DNA of 64,000 nt from DASUPK01 sp963848955 (GCA_963848955.1 CAWKFQ010000001.1:17162-81161), one strand, 5' to 3'. Counted from the first letter of the stretch, positions 32,978 to 44,114 are shown. Made by a program: numbers and translations. Notes: a model not told the origin generated them from the letters alone.

Positions 32978-34291
32978 CTAGAGCGTGCTGCCGCTGTGGA
33001 GCGGATCGTTGGGCGACGTCTGCGAAGGATCGTTGACCACCGCGCCCGGCGGCACCGGGACCGGGCCCTCGAGCAGCGGGTCGTCCGTCTCCTCCATCCA
33101 TTCCCTGAGTCGACCGCGAAGCTCCTCGAGGACCTTGCCGTGGGCGGGCTCCGCGGCCAGGTTGCTCATCTCGTTCGGGTCGAGGGTCAGGTCATAGAGC
33201 TGCTCGGTGGGGACGATCTGGTCGGCCCAGCCCGCCGCCACGAGGATCTCCTTGCTGGCGCTGTCATCGCAATTGGCGAGAACGGGATGCTGGTTGTCGT
33301 CGAAGCGGCGGATGTACTTCCAGCGCTCGGTCCGAACAGCCCGGGTCGGCTCGTAGGCGGCGTGGAAGGTGACCTCCGTGAAGATCTCTTCGTTGATCCG
33401 AGAGACCTCGTCGTGGACCAGCGGCAAAAGCGAGGAGCCCTGCAGGAAGCCTGGCTGATCGGCGCCGGCGATCTCGCAGAGGGTGGGGTAGATGTCGAGG
33501 TGGCTCACCATCGAGTCGTAGACCTTGCCGCCGGTGAACCCGCCTGGACCGCGCATGAGCAACATGACGCCCGTGCCCCGGTCATAGAGCGTCGCCTTCG
33601 CGCCGGGGAAGGCCAGGCCATGGTCGGTCGTGCAGACGATCAGCGTGCGCTCCGTGAGGCCGAAGTCGTGGAGCGCGTTGAGCACCGCCCCGATGCCCTG
33701 GTCGAGTGAGCGGGCGCTCGCCTTGAAGGCCGCCATGTCCCTCCGGGTGGCGGGTGTGTCGGGGAGGTTCGCCGGCGGGAGCGAGTAGAGGGAGTCCCGG
33801 ACCGAGGTGGGGGCGCGGAACTGACGGTGGGTCTCGAAGAAACCGACCGAGAAGAAGAACGGCTCCGAGGCCGTCTGCAGGGCCTCGACCGAGATCGGCA
33901 CCACATCCTGCGCGTGGTGGCTGTCCACCTCGATCACCTCGTCGTAGCCGATCACCGCCGGGTCCTCGGAGATGTGCTGCTCGCCGATCAGCACCGAGCG
34001 GTAGCCGACCGAGCGCAGCGGATGGACGAGGTGCTCGCCGTAGTCGTTCAGCGACCAGCCGCGGTGGGCGAGACCGAGCATGCCGTTGTTGTGGCAGTAC
34101 TGCCCGGTGAGGAGCGAGGCCCGGCTGCCGGAGCAGGTCGGGGCCGCGCAGAACGCCTTCCGGAAGATCACGCCCTGGTCCGCGAGCAGCTGGATGTTCG
34201 GAGTCGGCACCTGGTAGCCGTACGGCTGCACGTAACGGCCGGTGTCGTGGGAGTGGATGTAGAGGATGTTGGGAGGGGCCGAATCGGCCAT
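32978..34291 (-). CDS. Sulfatase with unusual CSGSR active site
   Basis: This 437-residue sulfatase resembles the heparan N-sulfatase/arylsulfatase group: NILYIHSHDTGRYVQPYG at the start, GEQHISED, CTTDHGLAFPGAK, and YDLTLDPNEMSNLA at the end. The formylglycine motif reads C53-S-G-S-R, with Gly in place of the usual Pro or Ala. There is no signal peptide. It stands alone, divergent from a VOC protein. The motif is intact in a clean frame, so the substitution is probably real. Confidence 0.9.
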   Translation of the reverse strand: MADSAPPNILYIHSHDTGRYVQPYGYQVPTPNIQLLADQGVIFRKAFCAAPTCSGSRASLLTGQYCHNNGMLGLAHRGWSLNDYGEHLVHPLRSVGYRSVLIGEQHISEDPAVIGYDEVIEVDSHHAQDVVPISVEALQTASEPFFFSVGFFETHRQFRAPTSVRDSLYSLPPANLPDTPATRRDMAAFKASARSLDQGIGAVLNALHDFGLTERTLIVCTTDHGLAFPGAKATLYDRGTGVMLLMRGPGGFTGGKVYDSMVSHLDIYPTLCEIAGADQPGFLQGSSLLPLVHDEVSRINEEIFTEVTFHAAYEPTRAVRTERWKYIRRFDDNQHPVLANCDDSASKEILVAAGWADQIVPTEQLYDLTLDPNEMSNLAAEPAHGKVLEELRGRLREWMEETDDPLLEGPVPVPPGAVVNDPSQTSPNDPLHSGSTL

Positions 34292-34332
34292 TTGTGTACC
34301 TTACTGGTCTAGAAACTCAAGTAGGGGCAGAG

Positions 34333-35226
34333 ATGAAGCTGAATGGCATAGATCACATCACGGGCATGACCGCCGACGGGCAGCGCTGCCTGGATTTCTA
34401 CGCCGGAATCCTCGGACTCGCCTTCCTGGGGCGCGACGAGGACTTCGAGGCGCCAGGTTCGCATCTGATCCGCCTCGGCCATCAGCCCGGCCGTCCGGGC
34501 GGGGCCCTCACCTTCATCGAGGCCCCCGGCGTCGGCCGGGGCCGCCCGGGCAACGGGATGGCCCACCTCATTCGCTGGGGCGTTCGCCTCCCTGCAGCGT
34601 TGGACTACTGGACGGAACGGCTCTCGGAGGCAGGCATCGAGATCCACTCACTCGGGGCAGGCGATGAGCGCCGTCTCAGGTTCACGGATCCCGAGGGCCT
34701 CGCTCACGAGCTCGCGGTCGACGAAGCGGAGCAGGACGCCGGCTTCCCGCCCGGCTCGAGCACGATCCCGCATGAGCACGCGATCGCGCGGCTCGCCGGC
34801 GTCAGGTCGTATGGCCGGGCCACGGTGCCCAGCGCCGACATCCTGGCCGGGAGACTCGGCTTCCGCGTCACCGGCCCGGACAGCTACGCCATCGGTAGCG
34901 AAGAGCGGAGCTCAGACTTCGCCTTCGACGCGCCGCCGCTCGAACGAGGCCGGGTGGGCGCCGGGACGATCCACCACATCGCTTGGGCGACGGATGGGTT
35001 CCTACCGGCATGGCGCCAGCGGGTGATCGGAATGGGATGCGTGGCGACGCCGGTGATCGACCGCGGCGATTCTCGCTCGATCTACTTCCGCGAGCCCTCC
35101 GGCGTCCTCTTCGAGATCTCCGCGCCGAGCGACGTGCGAAGAGAGGGATCCGCCGAGACGGTGATCCGAACCCGGCGGATCTCGCCCAAGGTCGATCCGA
35201 GGGTTCACGTCGGCGCCCTCGGCTAG
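34333..35226 (+). CDS. Two-domain VOC metalloprotein (extradiol dioxygenase-like)
   Basis: The 297-residue protein has two vicinal-oxygen-chelate modules. The first starts GIDHITGMTADGQRCLDFYA with a candidate metal His8. The second has GTIHHIAWATDG and ends GVLFEISAPSD with a candidate Glu ligand. Ring-cleaving dioxygenases and glyoxalase-like enzymes share this plan; the reaction is unknown. The ATG follows an AGGGG ribosome site, and the 13 upstream open codons are discounted. Confidence 0.85.
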   Translation: MKLNGIDHITGMTADGQRCLDFYAGILGLAFLGRDEDFEAPGSHLIRLGHQPGRPGGALTFIEAPGVGRGRPGNGMAHLIRWGVRLPAALDYWTERLSEAGIEIHSLGAGDERRLRFTDPEGLAHELAVDEAEQDAGFPPGSSTIPHEHAIARLAGVRSYGRATVPSADILAGRLGFRVTGPDSYAIGSEERSSDFAFDAPPLERGRVGAGTIHHIAWATDGFLPAWRQRVIGMGCVATPVIDRGDSRSIYFREPSGVLFEISAPSDVRREGSAETVIRTRRISPKVDPRVHVGALG

Positions 35227-35276
35227 CGGCCAGTCGACCCTCTAGTCTCTCGCGGGACCGGGGAGGGTCCGACTCA

Positions 35277-36203
35277 GTGGAGGGCTATTTGACGGGCTGG
35301 CCCGTGAGCAGAGCCAATCGATGCCGCGCCCGGTGGCCGTTCGCCGCCGCGGTCTCCCTCGCCGTGATCACCGCGATGGTGACTGCGGTCCCGGCCGGGG
35401 CGGCGGTGACGCTCGGCCAGCTCGCACCCACCCCGCCGTCACCCGACTGCTCGGCGACGTCTCCACCCGGCGTCGACTATCTGCAGCCCAGCATCACCGG
35501 CGGCAACCTCTACATCGCACGGCAGGCCGGCACGATCACGTCCTGGTCGACCCGGTCCTCCGGCGGCGGCGCGACCTACGTCTTCAAGATCTTCCGCAGG
35601 ACGAGCGATCCCGATGTCTTCCAGGTGACCGCCCAGGGGCCGTCGCGCATCCTCACCTCGGGGATCAATACGGTGCCCGTCAGCATCGCGGTTCGCTCCG
35701 GAGACATGATCGGGATCAACGAGAGCGGGGGTGCGAACTCGTGCACGTTCTCGCAGCCCGGCGACGGGGTGCTCACCCGCGGGGGCAGCCTCTCTGACGG
35801 CGCCTCGGGCACGTTCGCCCCGCAGAACAACGTCCGGCTCAACCTCTCGGCCTCGCTCGTTCCCTCCAACGACTTCAGCATCGCCGCCATCACGCCTGAC
35901 CGCAAGCGGGGGTCGGCGACCGTGATCGTCAACGTCTCCAACCCCGGTGTCGTGACGATGTCGGGCAAGGGGGTGAAGAAGGGGCACATCTCGAAGAACG
36001 TCGCCGTCGCCGGGACGGTCCAGTTTCAGATCGCCTCGGCCGGAGCCAAGAGACGGAAGCTCGACAAGACCGGGAGCGTGGGGCTGAGCCCGACGTTGAC
36101 CTTCTTCCCGAGCGGCGGGGACTCGGCCAGCAGGCTCTTCACGGTGAAATTGAAGAAGCGACGAGCTCGGCCGCCCGTGTTGGGCCGTCCCACTCCGCAA
36201 TAG
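35277..36203 (+). CDS. Secreted protein of unknown function
   Basis: The 308-residue product has a signal peptide (RWPFAAAVSLAVITAMVTAVPAGA). The mature part is rich in beta-forming Ser, Thr and Gly, with two cysteines (PDCSATSPPG and NSCTFSQPG) and a basic C-terminal tail. A GGGAGGG ribosome site favours the GTG at 35,277; a GTG at 35,304 is possible. It precedes another exported protein by 12 bases, so both may act at the cell surface. Confidence 0.7.
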   Translation: MEGYLTGWPVSRANRCRARWPFAAAVSLAVITAMVTAVPAGAAVTLGQLAPTPPSPDCSATSPPGVDYLQPSITGGNLYIARQAGTITSWSTRSSGGGATYVFKIFRRTSDPDVFQVTAQGPSRILTSGINTVPVSIAVRSGDMIGINESGGANSCTFSQPGDGVLTRGGSLSDGASGTFAPQNNVRLNLSASLVPSNDFSIAAITPDRKRGSATVIVNVSNPGVVTMSGKGVKKGHISKNVAVAGTVQFQIASAGAKRRKLDKTGSVGLSPTLTFFPSGGDSASRLFTVKLKKRRARPPVLGRPTPQ

Positions 36204-36215
36204 ACTGGCGCCCGC

Positions 36216-39200
36216 ATGAACCGTCGCGCGATTCTTGCGGGGCTCCTGGCGGTTGGGCTCATCGTCCTGGTGGTGGTGCTGGCCAGCTCCGGGGGTGATG
36301 GGCAGGAGACCGAGATCACCCAGGGGAAGCCGTTCACCGGCAGCTCATCCGTGACGCGCAGCGTCGCCTCGATCGCCGCCAGCCAGCGATATCTGGATCG
36401 CCATCCGGAGATCGAGCGCCGGGCCGAGCGTGAGGCGGCCGCCGAGGAGGCGGCCCGCGAGCAGGCCGGTGAGGCCGAGCAGGGCGAGGAGGGTGAGGCC
36501 GAGCAGGGCGAGGAGGGGGAGGCCGAGCAGGGCGAGGAGGGTGAGGCCGAGCAGGGCGAGGAGGAGGCGGGCGGCGAGCGGCCGCTGGCCGCCGCGCCCG
36601 GGGACGCGCCGCTGGAAACCGACATTCGCGAGAAGCCGGAGCCGGGAGAGGAGACCGGCCCCTCGAGGCAGCCGGGGCCGCCTGCCCCTCAGGCACGCAT
36701 CGGCAAGGCCGCGATTGGGCCGAGGTCGTCGTTCTCGGAGGGCACTTCGTTCTTGGGCGCGGACAGCATCGACTCCGGCTTCATTCCCCCCGACTCGATG
36801 GGCGCCGTCGGCCCCAGCCAGATCCTCGTGTTCGTCAACGGTCGCATCAGGCTCTTCGACAAGCAGGGGAACCCCGACCCCAACCTGGACGTGACCGACT
36901 CGGCGTTCTGGGATTCGGTTCTCCCCAACGGGGTGGAGCCGACCGACCCGGGGGTCGAGTACGACCGCCTGTCCGAGCGCTGGATCGTCTCCGGGATCGA
37001 CACCCAGAACACCGACAACCAGGTGATGCTTGCTGTCAGCGACGGACCGACGATCACCGACGAGACCAGCTTCGATTTCTTCGCGTTCGACGAGTCCGAT
37101 CCGCTCCCGCAGCCGGCTCCCGCCCGGTTTGCGGACTACCCGCAGCTCGCGGTCGACAACAACGCGATCTACATCGGAGTGAACGAGTTCACCTCGAGCA
37201 GCGGCTCGTTCACGGGGCACGAACCTCTACGTGATCCGCAAGTCGAGCGTGATGGGCCCGATGCCGTCGATCGTCGCGACCGGGTTCCGGACCGTTGACG
37301 GCGCTTCCGCTCAGGGACCGGACAGCCCGCAGCCCGCCGTGACCGCGGACCCCAGCATCGCCGCCGGCTACGTCGTGGGACCCGACAATCAGATCGCGAA
37401 CCGGATCGATGTGCGGCGGATAACCGACCCGGGCGGCACGCCCGCGATCTCGGCGAACCTCGTAGTCCCCGTCCCGGGCACCGCCCAGCCTTTGCCAGTC
37501 CCCGCCCTCGGCACGACGGGCGGCCTCGACGCCCTGGACGATCGCTTCTTCGGGGCGATGATCGCCAGGGAACCCGATGGCTCGGATTCGCTCTGGACTG
37601 CCCACAACATCCTCGTCAACGCGACCGGAGTGGGCAATAGCGGCGGCGACCGGGACGCGGCCCGCTGGTACCAGCTCGGGGACCTGAGCTCCGATCCACC
37701 GAGCCTGGTCCAGTCCGGGGACCCTCTTCGACACGGCCGCCTCCAATCCACGCTTCTTCTGGATGCCCTCGATCGCGATGAACGGCCAGGGGCATGCGTC
37801 GCTGAACGCGAGCACCGCCGGCAACGGGCGCCGGGCGGAGGTGGCGGGCTCCGGCCGGCTGGCCAGCGATCCACTCGGCACGACCCAGGCATTCGACCTG
37901 ATCCAGCCGAGCAACAACGGCTACAACCTCGGAGCGTCGGCTCCCCGTAGGTGGGGGGACTACTCGCAGACAGTCGTCGATCCAACCGACAACCAGACCT
38001 TCTGGACGTTCCAGGAGTACACCTCGGCCCAGAACGTCTGGGGGGTGCGGGTCATCCAGCTGAAGGCGCCGCCTCCAGCCGTTCCGGCGGACGCTTCGCC
38101 CGACACGGTACCGATCGACACCGATCCCCATCCGGTCCAGATCACGGGCATCCTGACCGGTGGCGCGGGCTTCTTCGACCCCACCGATCCCGGCCCGCCG
38201 TTTCCGGACTACGAGCACATCTCCGCGACGGTCAGCAACGACGTCATCGTCAACGACGTCACCGTCACCGATCCGACTCACCTCACGCTCGACCTCGACA
38301 CGTCCGCGGCCACGCCCGGGGTCGCCTCGGTCACGATCACGAACCCCGACGGGCAATCCACCGGTTGCTCGCATGCGCTGATCATCGGGAGCGATGCGAC
38401 GCCCGCCGCGACGCCGAATCCGCAGGGAACGAGCCCTCCATCCCCCGCCAACAACAACACCCCGACGGTCTTCGGATCAGGCGCCGACTGCGGCTCCGAC
38501 GTCAGCATCTACGCCGATGACCCGACCTGCATGACGACCCCCGTGATGAGCGGGTCGGCGACCGCCTTCGCCTCTCCGGGGATCCCGGTGAGCGTCGCAG
38601 ACGATTCCTCCACCGATTTCTACGCGCAGGCGACCAGCGTGGCCAACGTCCCCTCCGCCTGCTCCCCGACCGCGGTGACCTACGTCGAGGACTCCACGCC
38701 GCCCCAGGTGACCGTGGACTCCGGCCCGACCGGGACGATCACCGATCAGACGCCGACCTTCACCTTCAGTGGCAGCGACACGATCGGTCCGGTCACCTTC
38801 AGGTGCTCGATCGATACGGGCACCCCGACCTTCCGTGCCTGTTCAGGCCCGGGCGACAGCGACACTCCGGCGGCCCCGCTCGCCGACGGCTCCTACACCT
38901 TCAGGGTCCAGGCGAGCGACGGCGCCGCCAACTCCTCGATCGCGACGCGCTCGTTCTCGGTCCAGGTACCCAACCCCCCACCGGCTCCGACGCTGCCGGA
39001 GACGACGATCACCAAGGGGCCGAAGAAGACGCAGAAGATCCGTCCGAAATTCAAGTTCACCTCCAGCGACCCGAGCGCCACCTTCCAGTGCAAGCTCGAC
39101 AAGCGCAAGTTCGCGCCCTGCGCGTCGCCCTTCAAGACGCCCAAGCTCCGTCCGGGCAAGCACAGGCTGCAGGTGAGGGCCGTTGGGGCCGGCGGAACCG

Positions 39201-39247
39201 ACCCCACACCTGCTGTCAGGAAGTTCCGGATCCTTCCGCCGGCCTGA
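36216..39247 (+). CDS. Large cell-surface protein with Ig-like Cys modules (two frame breaks)
   Basis: Restored, this is about 1,010 residues. It has an N-terminal membrane anchor (LLAVGLIVLVVVLASS), an acidic linker with four copies of GEAEQGEE, and a beta-propeller-like region (PPDSMGAVGPSQILVFVNGR, YDRLSERWIVSG). At the C-terminus are Ig-like modules of the TFQCKLDKRKFAPC type, common in Solirubrobacterales. Frames break near 37,215 and 37,735. It may be a surface adhesin or binding protein; no catalytic site is seen. A -10-like TAGACT ends nine bases before the ATG. Confidence 0.8.
36468..36563 (+). repeat. 24-bp tandem repeat, four copies
   Basis: Units of 24 bp beginning GGTGAGGCCGAGCAGGGCGA start at 36468, 36492, 36516 and 36540 with a single change in the third. 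They encode GEAEQGEE repeats in the linker of the surface protein. Confidence 0.95.
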
Positions 39248-39252
39248 GGAAA

Positions 39253-39326
39253 TCGGGGCGCCCGGATTTGAACCGGGGACCTCACCGACCCGAACGGTGC
39301 GCGCTACCAGGCTGCGCCACGCCCCG
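39253..39326 (-). tRNA. tRNA-Pro (anticodon CGG)
   Basis: A 74-nt cloverleaf folds on the reverse strand: acceptor CGGGGCG/CGCCCCG with discriminator A, and a D arm with GCGCAGCCTGGTAGCGC. The anticodon arm is CACCG-TTCGGGT-CGGTG and the T arm has GGTTCAAATCC. The anticodon CGG reads CCG, with G at position 37 as usual for proline tRNAs. No CCA is encoded. Confidence 0.95.
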
Positions 39327-39385
39327 AGAGCGCCAAGGATAGAGGCGCGTGCGCCAGGGGGTCGTCCACCGGATAGCGTTGGATC

Positions 39386-39847
39386 GTGGCCGACAACGCC
39401 AGCGTGATCCGGGAGCTGTACGAGGCGCTCGACCGCCACGACGGGGAAACGATGGCCCGGCAGTACGCGCCGGACGCCCGCTTCAAGGACCCCGCCTTCG
39501 GCGAGCTGAGCGGAACGGAGGCGGGTGACATGTGGCGCATGCTCACGGGCCGCGCCGAGGACCTGAAGGTCGAGCTCCCCGAGCACTCGGCCGACGGCGA
39601 TGCGGGTACCGCCCACTGGATCGCCACCTACACCTTCAGCACCGGCCGGCCGGTGGTCAACGACATCCATGCCCGGTTTCGCTTTCGAGACGGGCTGATC
39701 GTCGATCACGAGGACTCGTTCTCGTTCTGGGGGTGGGCTCGCCAGGCACTCGGTCCACCAGGGGTGATACTCGGGCTTCCGCCGATGAACCTGTTGGTCC
39801 GCAGGCGCGCCCGGGGCGACCTCGCCGAGTTCCGCGAGGAGCGTTGA
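39386..39847 (+). CDS. SnoaL-like/NTF2-fold protein
   Basis: The 153-residue protein has the NTF2-like cone-fold pattern: VIRELYEALDRHDGETMARQ, YAPDARFKDPAFGELSG, and AHWIATYTFSTGRPV with RFRFRDGLIVDHEDSFSFWGW. These small proteins act as isomerases or hydrolases or simply bind ligands; no activity can be assigned here. The start is GTG. A patatin gene follows eight bases downstream and is probably co-transcribed. Confidence 0.85.
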   Translation: MADNASVIRELYEALDRHDGETMARQYAPDARFKDPAFGELSGTEAGDMWRMLTGRAEDLKVELPEHSADGDAGTAHWIATYTFSTGRPVVNDIHARFRFRDGLIVDHEDSFSFWGWARQALGPPGVILGLPPMNLLVRRRARGDLAEFREER

Positions 39848-39854
39848 GCGGCCG

Positions 39855-40952
39855 GTGGCCGCCGCCGGGGACCTGACGAGCCAGCCGGACCGTTTCCGAG
39901 TGCTGTCGATAGATGGCGGCGGCATTCGCGGCCTGATCGCGGCGCGGGTGATCGCTCGCCTCGAGGAGCTGATCAGCGCCGAGGCCGGGGAGGAGCGGCG
40001 CCTCGCCGACTGCTTCCACATGTTCGCCGGGACCTCGACCGGCGGCCTGCTCGCACTTGGGCTGACGGTGCCCGATCCAGACGACCCCACCCGGCCGCGG
40101 TTGAGCGGCGCGGACCTCGTGGAGCTCTACATGAGCGAAGGGCCGCGGATCTTCGGCGACACGCTGCACAAGCTGATCAGCCTCGGGGGCTGGATCGCTC
40201 CGAAGCACTCGGAGGCGCGGCTCGAGCGGGCGCTGCGCGAGAGGTTCGGCGACGTCAGGCTCAGGGACGCCCTCCGAGAGCTGATCGTCACCTCCTACGA
40301 CATGAACGAGCCCGGTCCCCACTTCTTCAAGCGGTGGCGTGCCCGTGAGTCGAACGACCGTGACGTGGCGATGGTCGACGTCGGGCTCGCCACGTCAGCC
40401 GCGCCGACCTACTTCCCCTCGCACGGCCTCGGCGGCCGGGCTCTCGTAGACGGCGGCCTGTTCGCCGCCAATCCATCGGTCGCCGCCGTGGTCGAGGCGC
40501 TGAAGCGCCGCGATGAGGAGCCCCGCGACCTGGGTGCCGGCGAGCTGCTGCTGGTCTCGCTCGGGACGGGTCAGCACGAAACCGGCCACGCACAGTCCCA
40601 GGTCCGGCGCTGGGGCCGGATCGGCTGGATCCTCCCCCGGCGCCAGGATCCCGCCCTGATCGCCGCGTTCCTCGATGGCCAGTCGGATGCGGCCGATCAT
40701 TGGGTCGAGATCCTGCTCAACCACGAGCCCGGGAAGGCGGCCCTAGACCCGGTCTCACAGGGTGCTGGGCCCCGCTACTTCCGCTTCCAGACGAAGCTGA
40801 GCGTGAGCACGCCGCTCGACGACGCCCGGCCACAGGCCCTGAGCCAGCTGAACGACGCGGCCGACCGGCTGCTCGCGGAAGAGGACGACCGTCTGCGCGA
40901 GCTGGTGCGCCGGCTCGTCCGGGGTACGCCCCTGCCCGCCCAGGCGGCCTAG
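39855..40952 (+). CDS. Patatin-like phospholipase
   Basis: This 365-residue patatin has the oxyanion loop DGGGIRGLIAARV, nucleophile elbow AGTSTGGLLAL and catalytic Asp in ALVDGGLFAANPS. It belongs to the plant-patatin/CapV-like group, unlike the patatin at 24.7 kb. Lipid acyl hydrolysis is the family activity. No cyclic-nucleotide synthase or other defence gene is nearby. Its TAG overlaps the stop of the convergent TVP38 gene within one CTAG. Confidence 0.9.
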   Translation: MAAAGDLTSQPDRFRVLSIDGGGIRGLIAARVIARLEELISAEAGEERRLADCFHMFAGTSTGGLLALGLTVPDPDDPTRPRLSGADLVELYMSEGPRIFGDTLHKLISLGGWIAPKHSEARLERALRERFGDVRLRDALRELIVTSYDMNEPGPHFFKRWRARESNDRDVAMVDVGLATSAAPTYFPSHGLGGRALVDGGLFAANPSVAAVVEALKRRDEEPRDLGAGELLLVSLGTGQHETGHAQSQVRRWGRIGWILPRRQDPALIAAFLDGQSDAADHWVEILLNHEPGKAALDPVSQGAGPRYFRFQTKLSVSTPLDDARPQALSQLNDAADRLLAEEDDRLRELVRRLVRGTPLPAQAA

Positions 40953-41680
40953 CTCTTCTCGGGCTCCGGGCGGGCTTCGGGCTTGGGCGCCGGATGTTCA
41001 CCCGCGGCTTTGGGGATCAGGTAGCGGATGCCCAGGATGCAGAGCAGCAGGCCGATGCCGCCGATCCACAGGATCGGGTCCTCTGCGGAGAAGCCCTCCA
41101 GCCTGCTCCCCAGGTAGGTGAAGTACGCGGTGATCGGCGCGTAGCCCACCGCGGTGGTCCAGGTAAACCGCACGATCGGGACCCGGGCTGCACCGCAGAC
41201 GTAGCCCATCAGGCTGAACGGCAGAATGGGGATCAGCCGGATGCCGATCAGCACGATCACGCCACCGCGATTGATCAAATCCTCTGCGCGCCGAAAGCGC
41301 TCCTCGCCGGCCACGCGGTAGAGCAGCGGCCTGGCGAAGTGCCTGCCCACGGCGTAGGAGGCGAGAGCAGACACGATCCAGCAGCCCATCACCAGCGGGA
41401 AACCGACCCCGAACCCAAAGACGTAGCCAGCCGCCGCGTCGAGTATCTCGGCCGGATACCAGACGATCACGTGCACGAGCGAGAGCCAGAGGACCAGTAG
41501 GGGGCCGGAGGCGCTGTCGCCGAGGTCGTGACGAACCTGCTCGGTGTTGCCGTGGAACGCGTCGCTGACGGCGTCGCGCAGCGACGGTACCGCCACCGCC
41601 ACCGCCACCCCGATCAGAATGCCGGTCAGTGTCACGGCGACGCCGGTCCAGGTTCCTCCGCCAGGCGGGCCGCTGCGCAC
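40949..41680 (-). CDS. TVP38/TMEM64 family membrane protein
   Basis: The 243-residue protein has about six hydrophobic segments and the VTT/DedA core: AAAGYVFGFGVGFPLVMGCW, IRLIPILPFSLMGYVCG and a following helix. Family members act in lipid or ion handling at membranes; some DedA relatives are lipid scramblases. A GTG at 41,680 is the likely start, since the upstream 33 open codons have no similarity and run into the sod promoter. It is divergent from sod. Confidence 0.85.
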   Translation of the reverse strand: MRSGPPGGGTWTGVAVTLTGILIGVAVAVAVPSLRDAVSDAFHGNTEQVRHDLGDSASGPLLVLWLSLVHVIVWYPAEILDAAAGYVFGFGVGFPLVMGCWIVSALASYAVGRHFARPLLYRVAGEERFRRAEDLINRGGVIVLIGIRLIPILPFSLMGYVCGAARVPIVRFTWTTAVGYAPITAYFTYLGSRLEGFSAEDPILWIGGIGLLLCILGIRYLIPKAAGEHPAPKPEARPEPEKS

Positions 41681-41727
41681 GACCGTTAGATTAGAAGCAC
41701 CCGTCACCAAGACCCTAAGGAGGGCAG

Positions 41728-42329
<602 letters not shown>

Positions 42330-42333
<4 letters not shown>

Positions 42334-44005
42334 GCAGCTGCTTTCATCCCGGCCGGACGGGCCGCCTCGGGCAGTTGAGGCGGGCCGTTCGTGTGGTCCT
42401 TCGCCGGAACCTGTGCCATCGCGTGCTCGGCCAGCGCGGTGATCGTCAGGCTGGGGTTGACGCCCGGGGTTGGCGGGGATGGCCGCCCCGTCGCAGACCA
42501 TCAGGTTCTCGTAACCGAAGACCCGGTTGCGCGCGTCGACCACGCCGTGTTCGGGGTCCGCGCCGATCGCGGCGCCGCCCAGGATGTGGGCGGTCGTCGG
42601 GATGTTGAAGATCGCCTCGTTGATCCCGCTCTGCGCGACCCCGCCTGTGCGCTCCGCCATCCACCGCGCCGCCGCGTCGGCGGCCGGGATGAAGGTGGGA
42701 GTGGGCTTTTCGGGATCCTGTTCGGTCTGCAGCTTCACCCCGCGCCCCAGCAGTCGTCGTTTGGGTCGCAGGCGGATCGCGTTGTCGAGCGTCTGCATCA
42801 CCAGGAGGATCACCGTGCGCCGCGACCACTGGCCCGGCCGGAGCAGGCGCAGGAAACGAAGCGGATGGCGGACGATCTGGCCCAGCCAGAGCAGTGGCCG
42901 GCTGCAGCTTCGTCCCCCGCCCGGTCAGGAGCGTGAACAGGTAGCTCATGGAGTCGGCGCGGCGCCCGTAGGTCACGACCTCGATGTGCGTGTCGGGGTC
43001 CGGATAGATGCTCGAGCTGATCGCCACCGACTTCGCGAAGTCCCGCTCGTCGCTCGGGGCGGTGACCGCGTTGATCGACTCGCTGTTGGTGCGCACGAGC
43101 TCCCCGAGCCGGGAGGAGATTCGCGGCAGCGAGCCGCGGTCACTGCAGCTCGGCGAGCAGCTTGTTTGTCCCGAGCGCACCGGCGGCGATCACGACACCG
43201 CGCGCGGTCAGCGTCGAGCGGCGCTTCCGCACCCAGCGAGCCGGAGCGCTCGCTCGTCACCTCGTAGCCGTCGGAGCCGTCTGCTGCGCCGCCCGAGATC
43301 GATCTCACGTCCGTGACCTGCCGCTCGGGGAGGATCTCGACCCCGAGCTGCTCGGCGAACCAGAGGTAGTTCTTGACCAGGGTGTTCTTGGCGTTGTAGC
43401 GGCAGCCGACCATGCAGCTCCCGCAACCGATGCATCCCGATCTCGCCGGCCCGTCGCCGCCGAAGTACGGGTCCGGCACCTCCTTCCCGGGTTCGCCGAA
43501 GAAGACGCCGACCCGGGTGTGCTTGAAGGTGTCGCCGACGCCCGATCTCCTCGCCGTACTCCTTCAGCAGCAGGTCGGCCGGTCCCTCCAGCGGATAGTC
43601 GGTCACGCCGAGCATCCGCTCGGCGGTCTCGTAGTGCGGGTCGAGCGCCGACTCCCAGTCGCCCAGCGCGTCCCATTGCGGGTCGCGGAAGAACGCGGGC
43701 CGCGCCCGGTAGAGCGTGTTTGCGTAGCCGAGGCTGCCCCCGCCGACGCCGGAGCCGGAGACGATGAAGACGTCCTTGAAGACGGTCATCCGGAAGATGC
43801 CGCGGAGCCCGATCTTCGGCATCCAGTAGTAGCGGCGGAGATTCCAGGTGGACTCGGCGAAGTCCTCGTCGCGGTAGCGGCGACCGCACTCGAGCACCGC
43901 GACCCGGTAGCCCTTCTCGGCGAGGCGCAGCGCGGCGACCGATCCGCCGAAGCCGGAGCCGATCACGAGCCAGTCGTAGTCGAGGCGAGCTCCCGCGGGG
44001 TTCAC
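42330..44005 (-). CDS. GMC-type FAD oxidoreductase, cholesterol-oxidase-like (several frame breaks)
   Basis: The restored protein of about 555 residues begins with an FAD-binding Rossmann motif (WLVIGSGFGGSVAALRLAEK). It then has a Cys-rich SGCIGCGSCMVGCRYNAKNT segment typical of the ChoD-like subgroup, and ends with the GMC motif NPSLTITALAEHAM. At least five single-base breaks split it; each inspected one is repaired by deleting one base. It lies divergent from the mce operon, so a role in oxidising a sterol-like or lipid substrate imported by Mce proteins is plausible but unproven. Confidence 0.85.
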
Positions 44006-44018
44006 TGGACCCAGCCTA

Positions 44019-44044
44019 GTTGAGGGACCCTCCTTAACCTCAAC
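44019..44044. promoter_or_regulatory. Palindrome between GMC gene and mce operon
   Basis: Perfect seven-base arms GTTGAGG and CCTCAAC are separated by 12 bases, and GAGGG-A-CCCTC is nested inside. It lies 14 bases upstream of the reverse-strand GMC start. It could be an operator shared by the divergent units. Confidence 0.45.
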
Positions 44045-44114
44045 TCAACGGGCGCTGGGGTGCAAACGGCTTTCCCATGCGGAATTTCGGCGCCTGCGAG
44101 GCGACGGTTCCCCT

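Noticed and set aside
39855..40952. Patatin as a CapV effector of a CBASS defence system
   Set aside because: The catalytic motifs fit, but no cGAS/DncV-type nucleotidyltransferase or accessory Cap gene is present nearby; the neighbours are SnoaL-like, TVP38 and sod.
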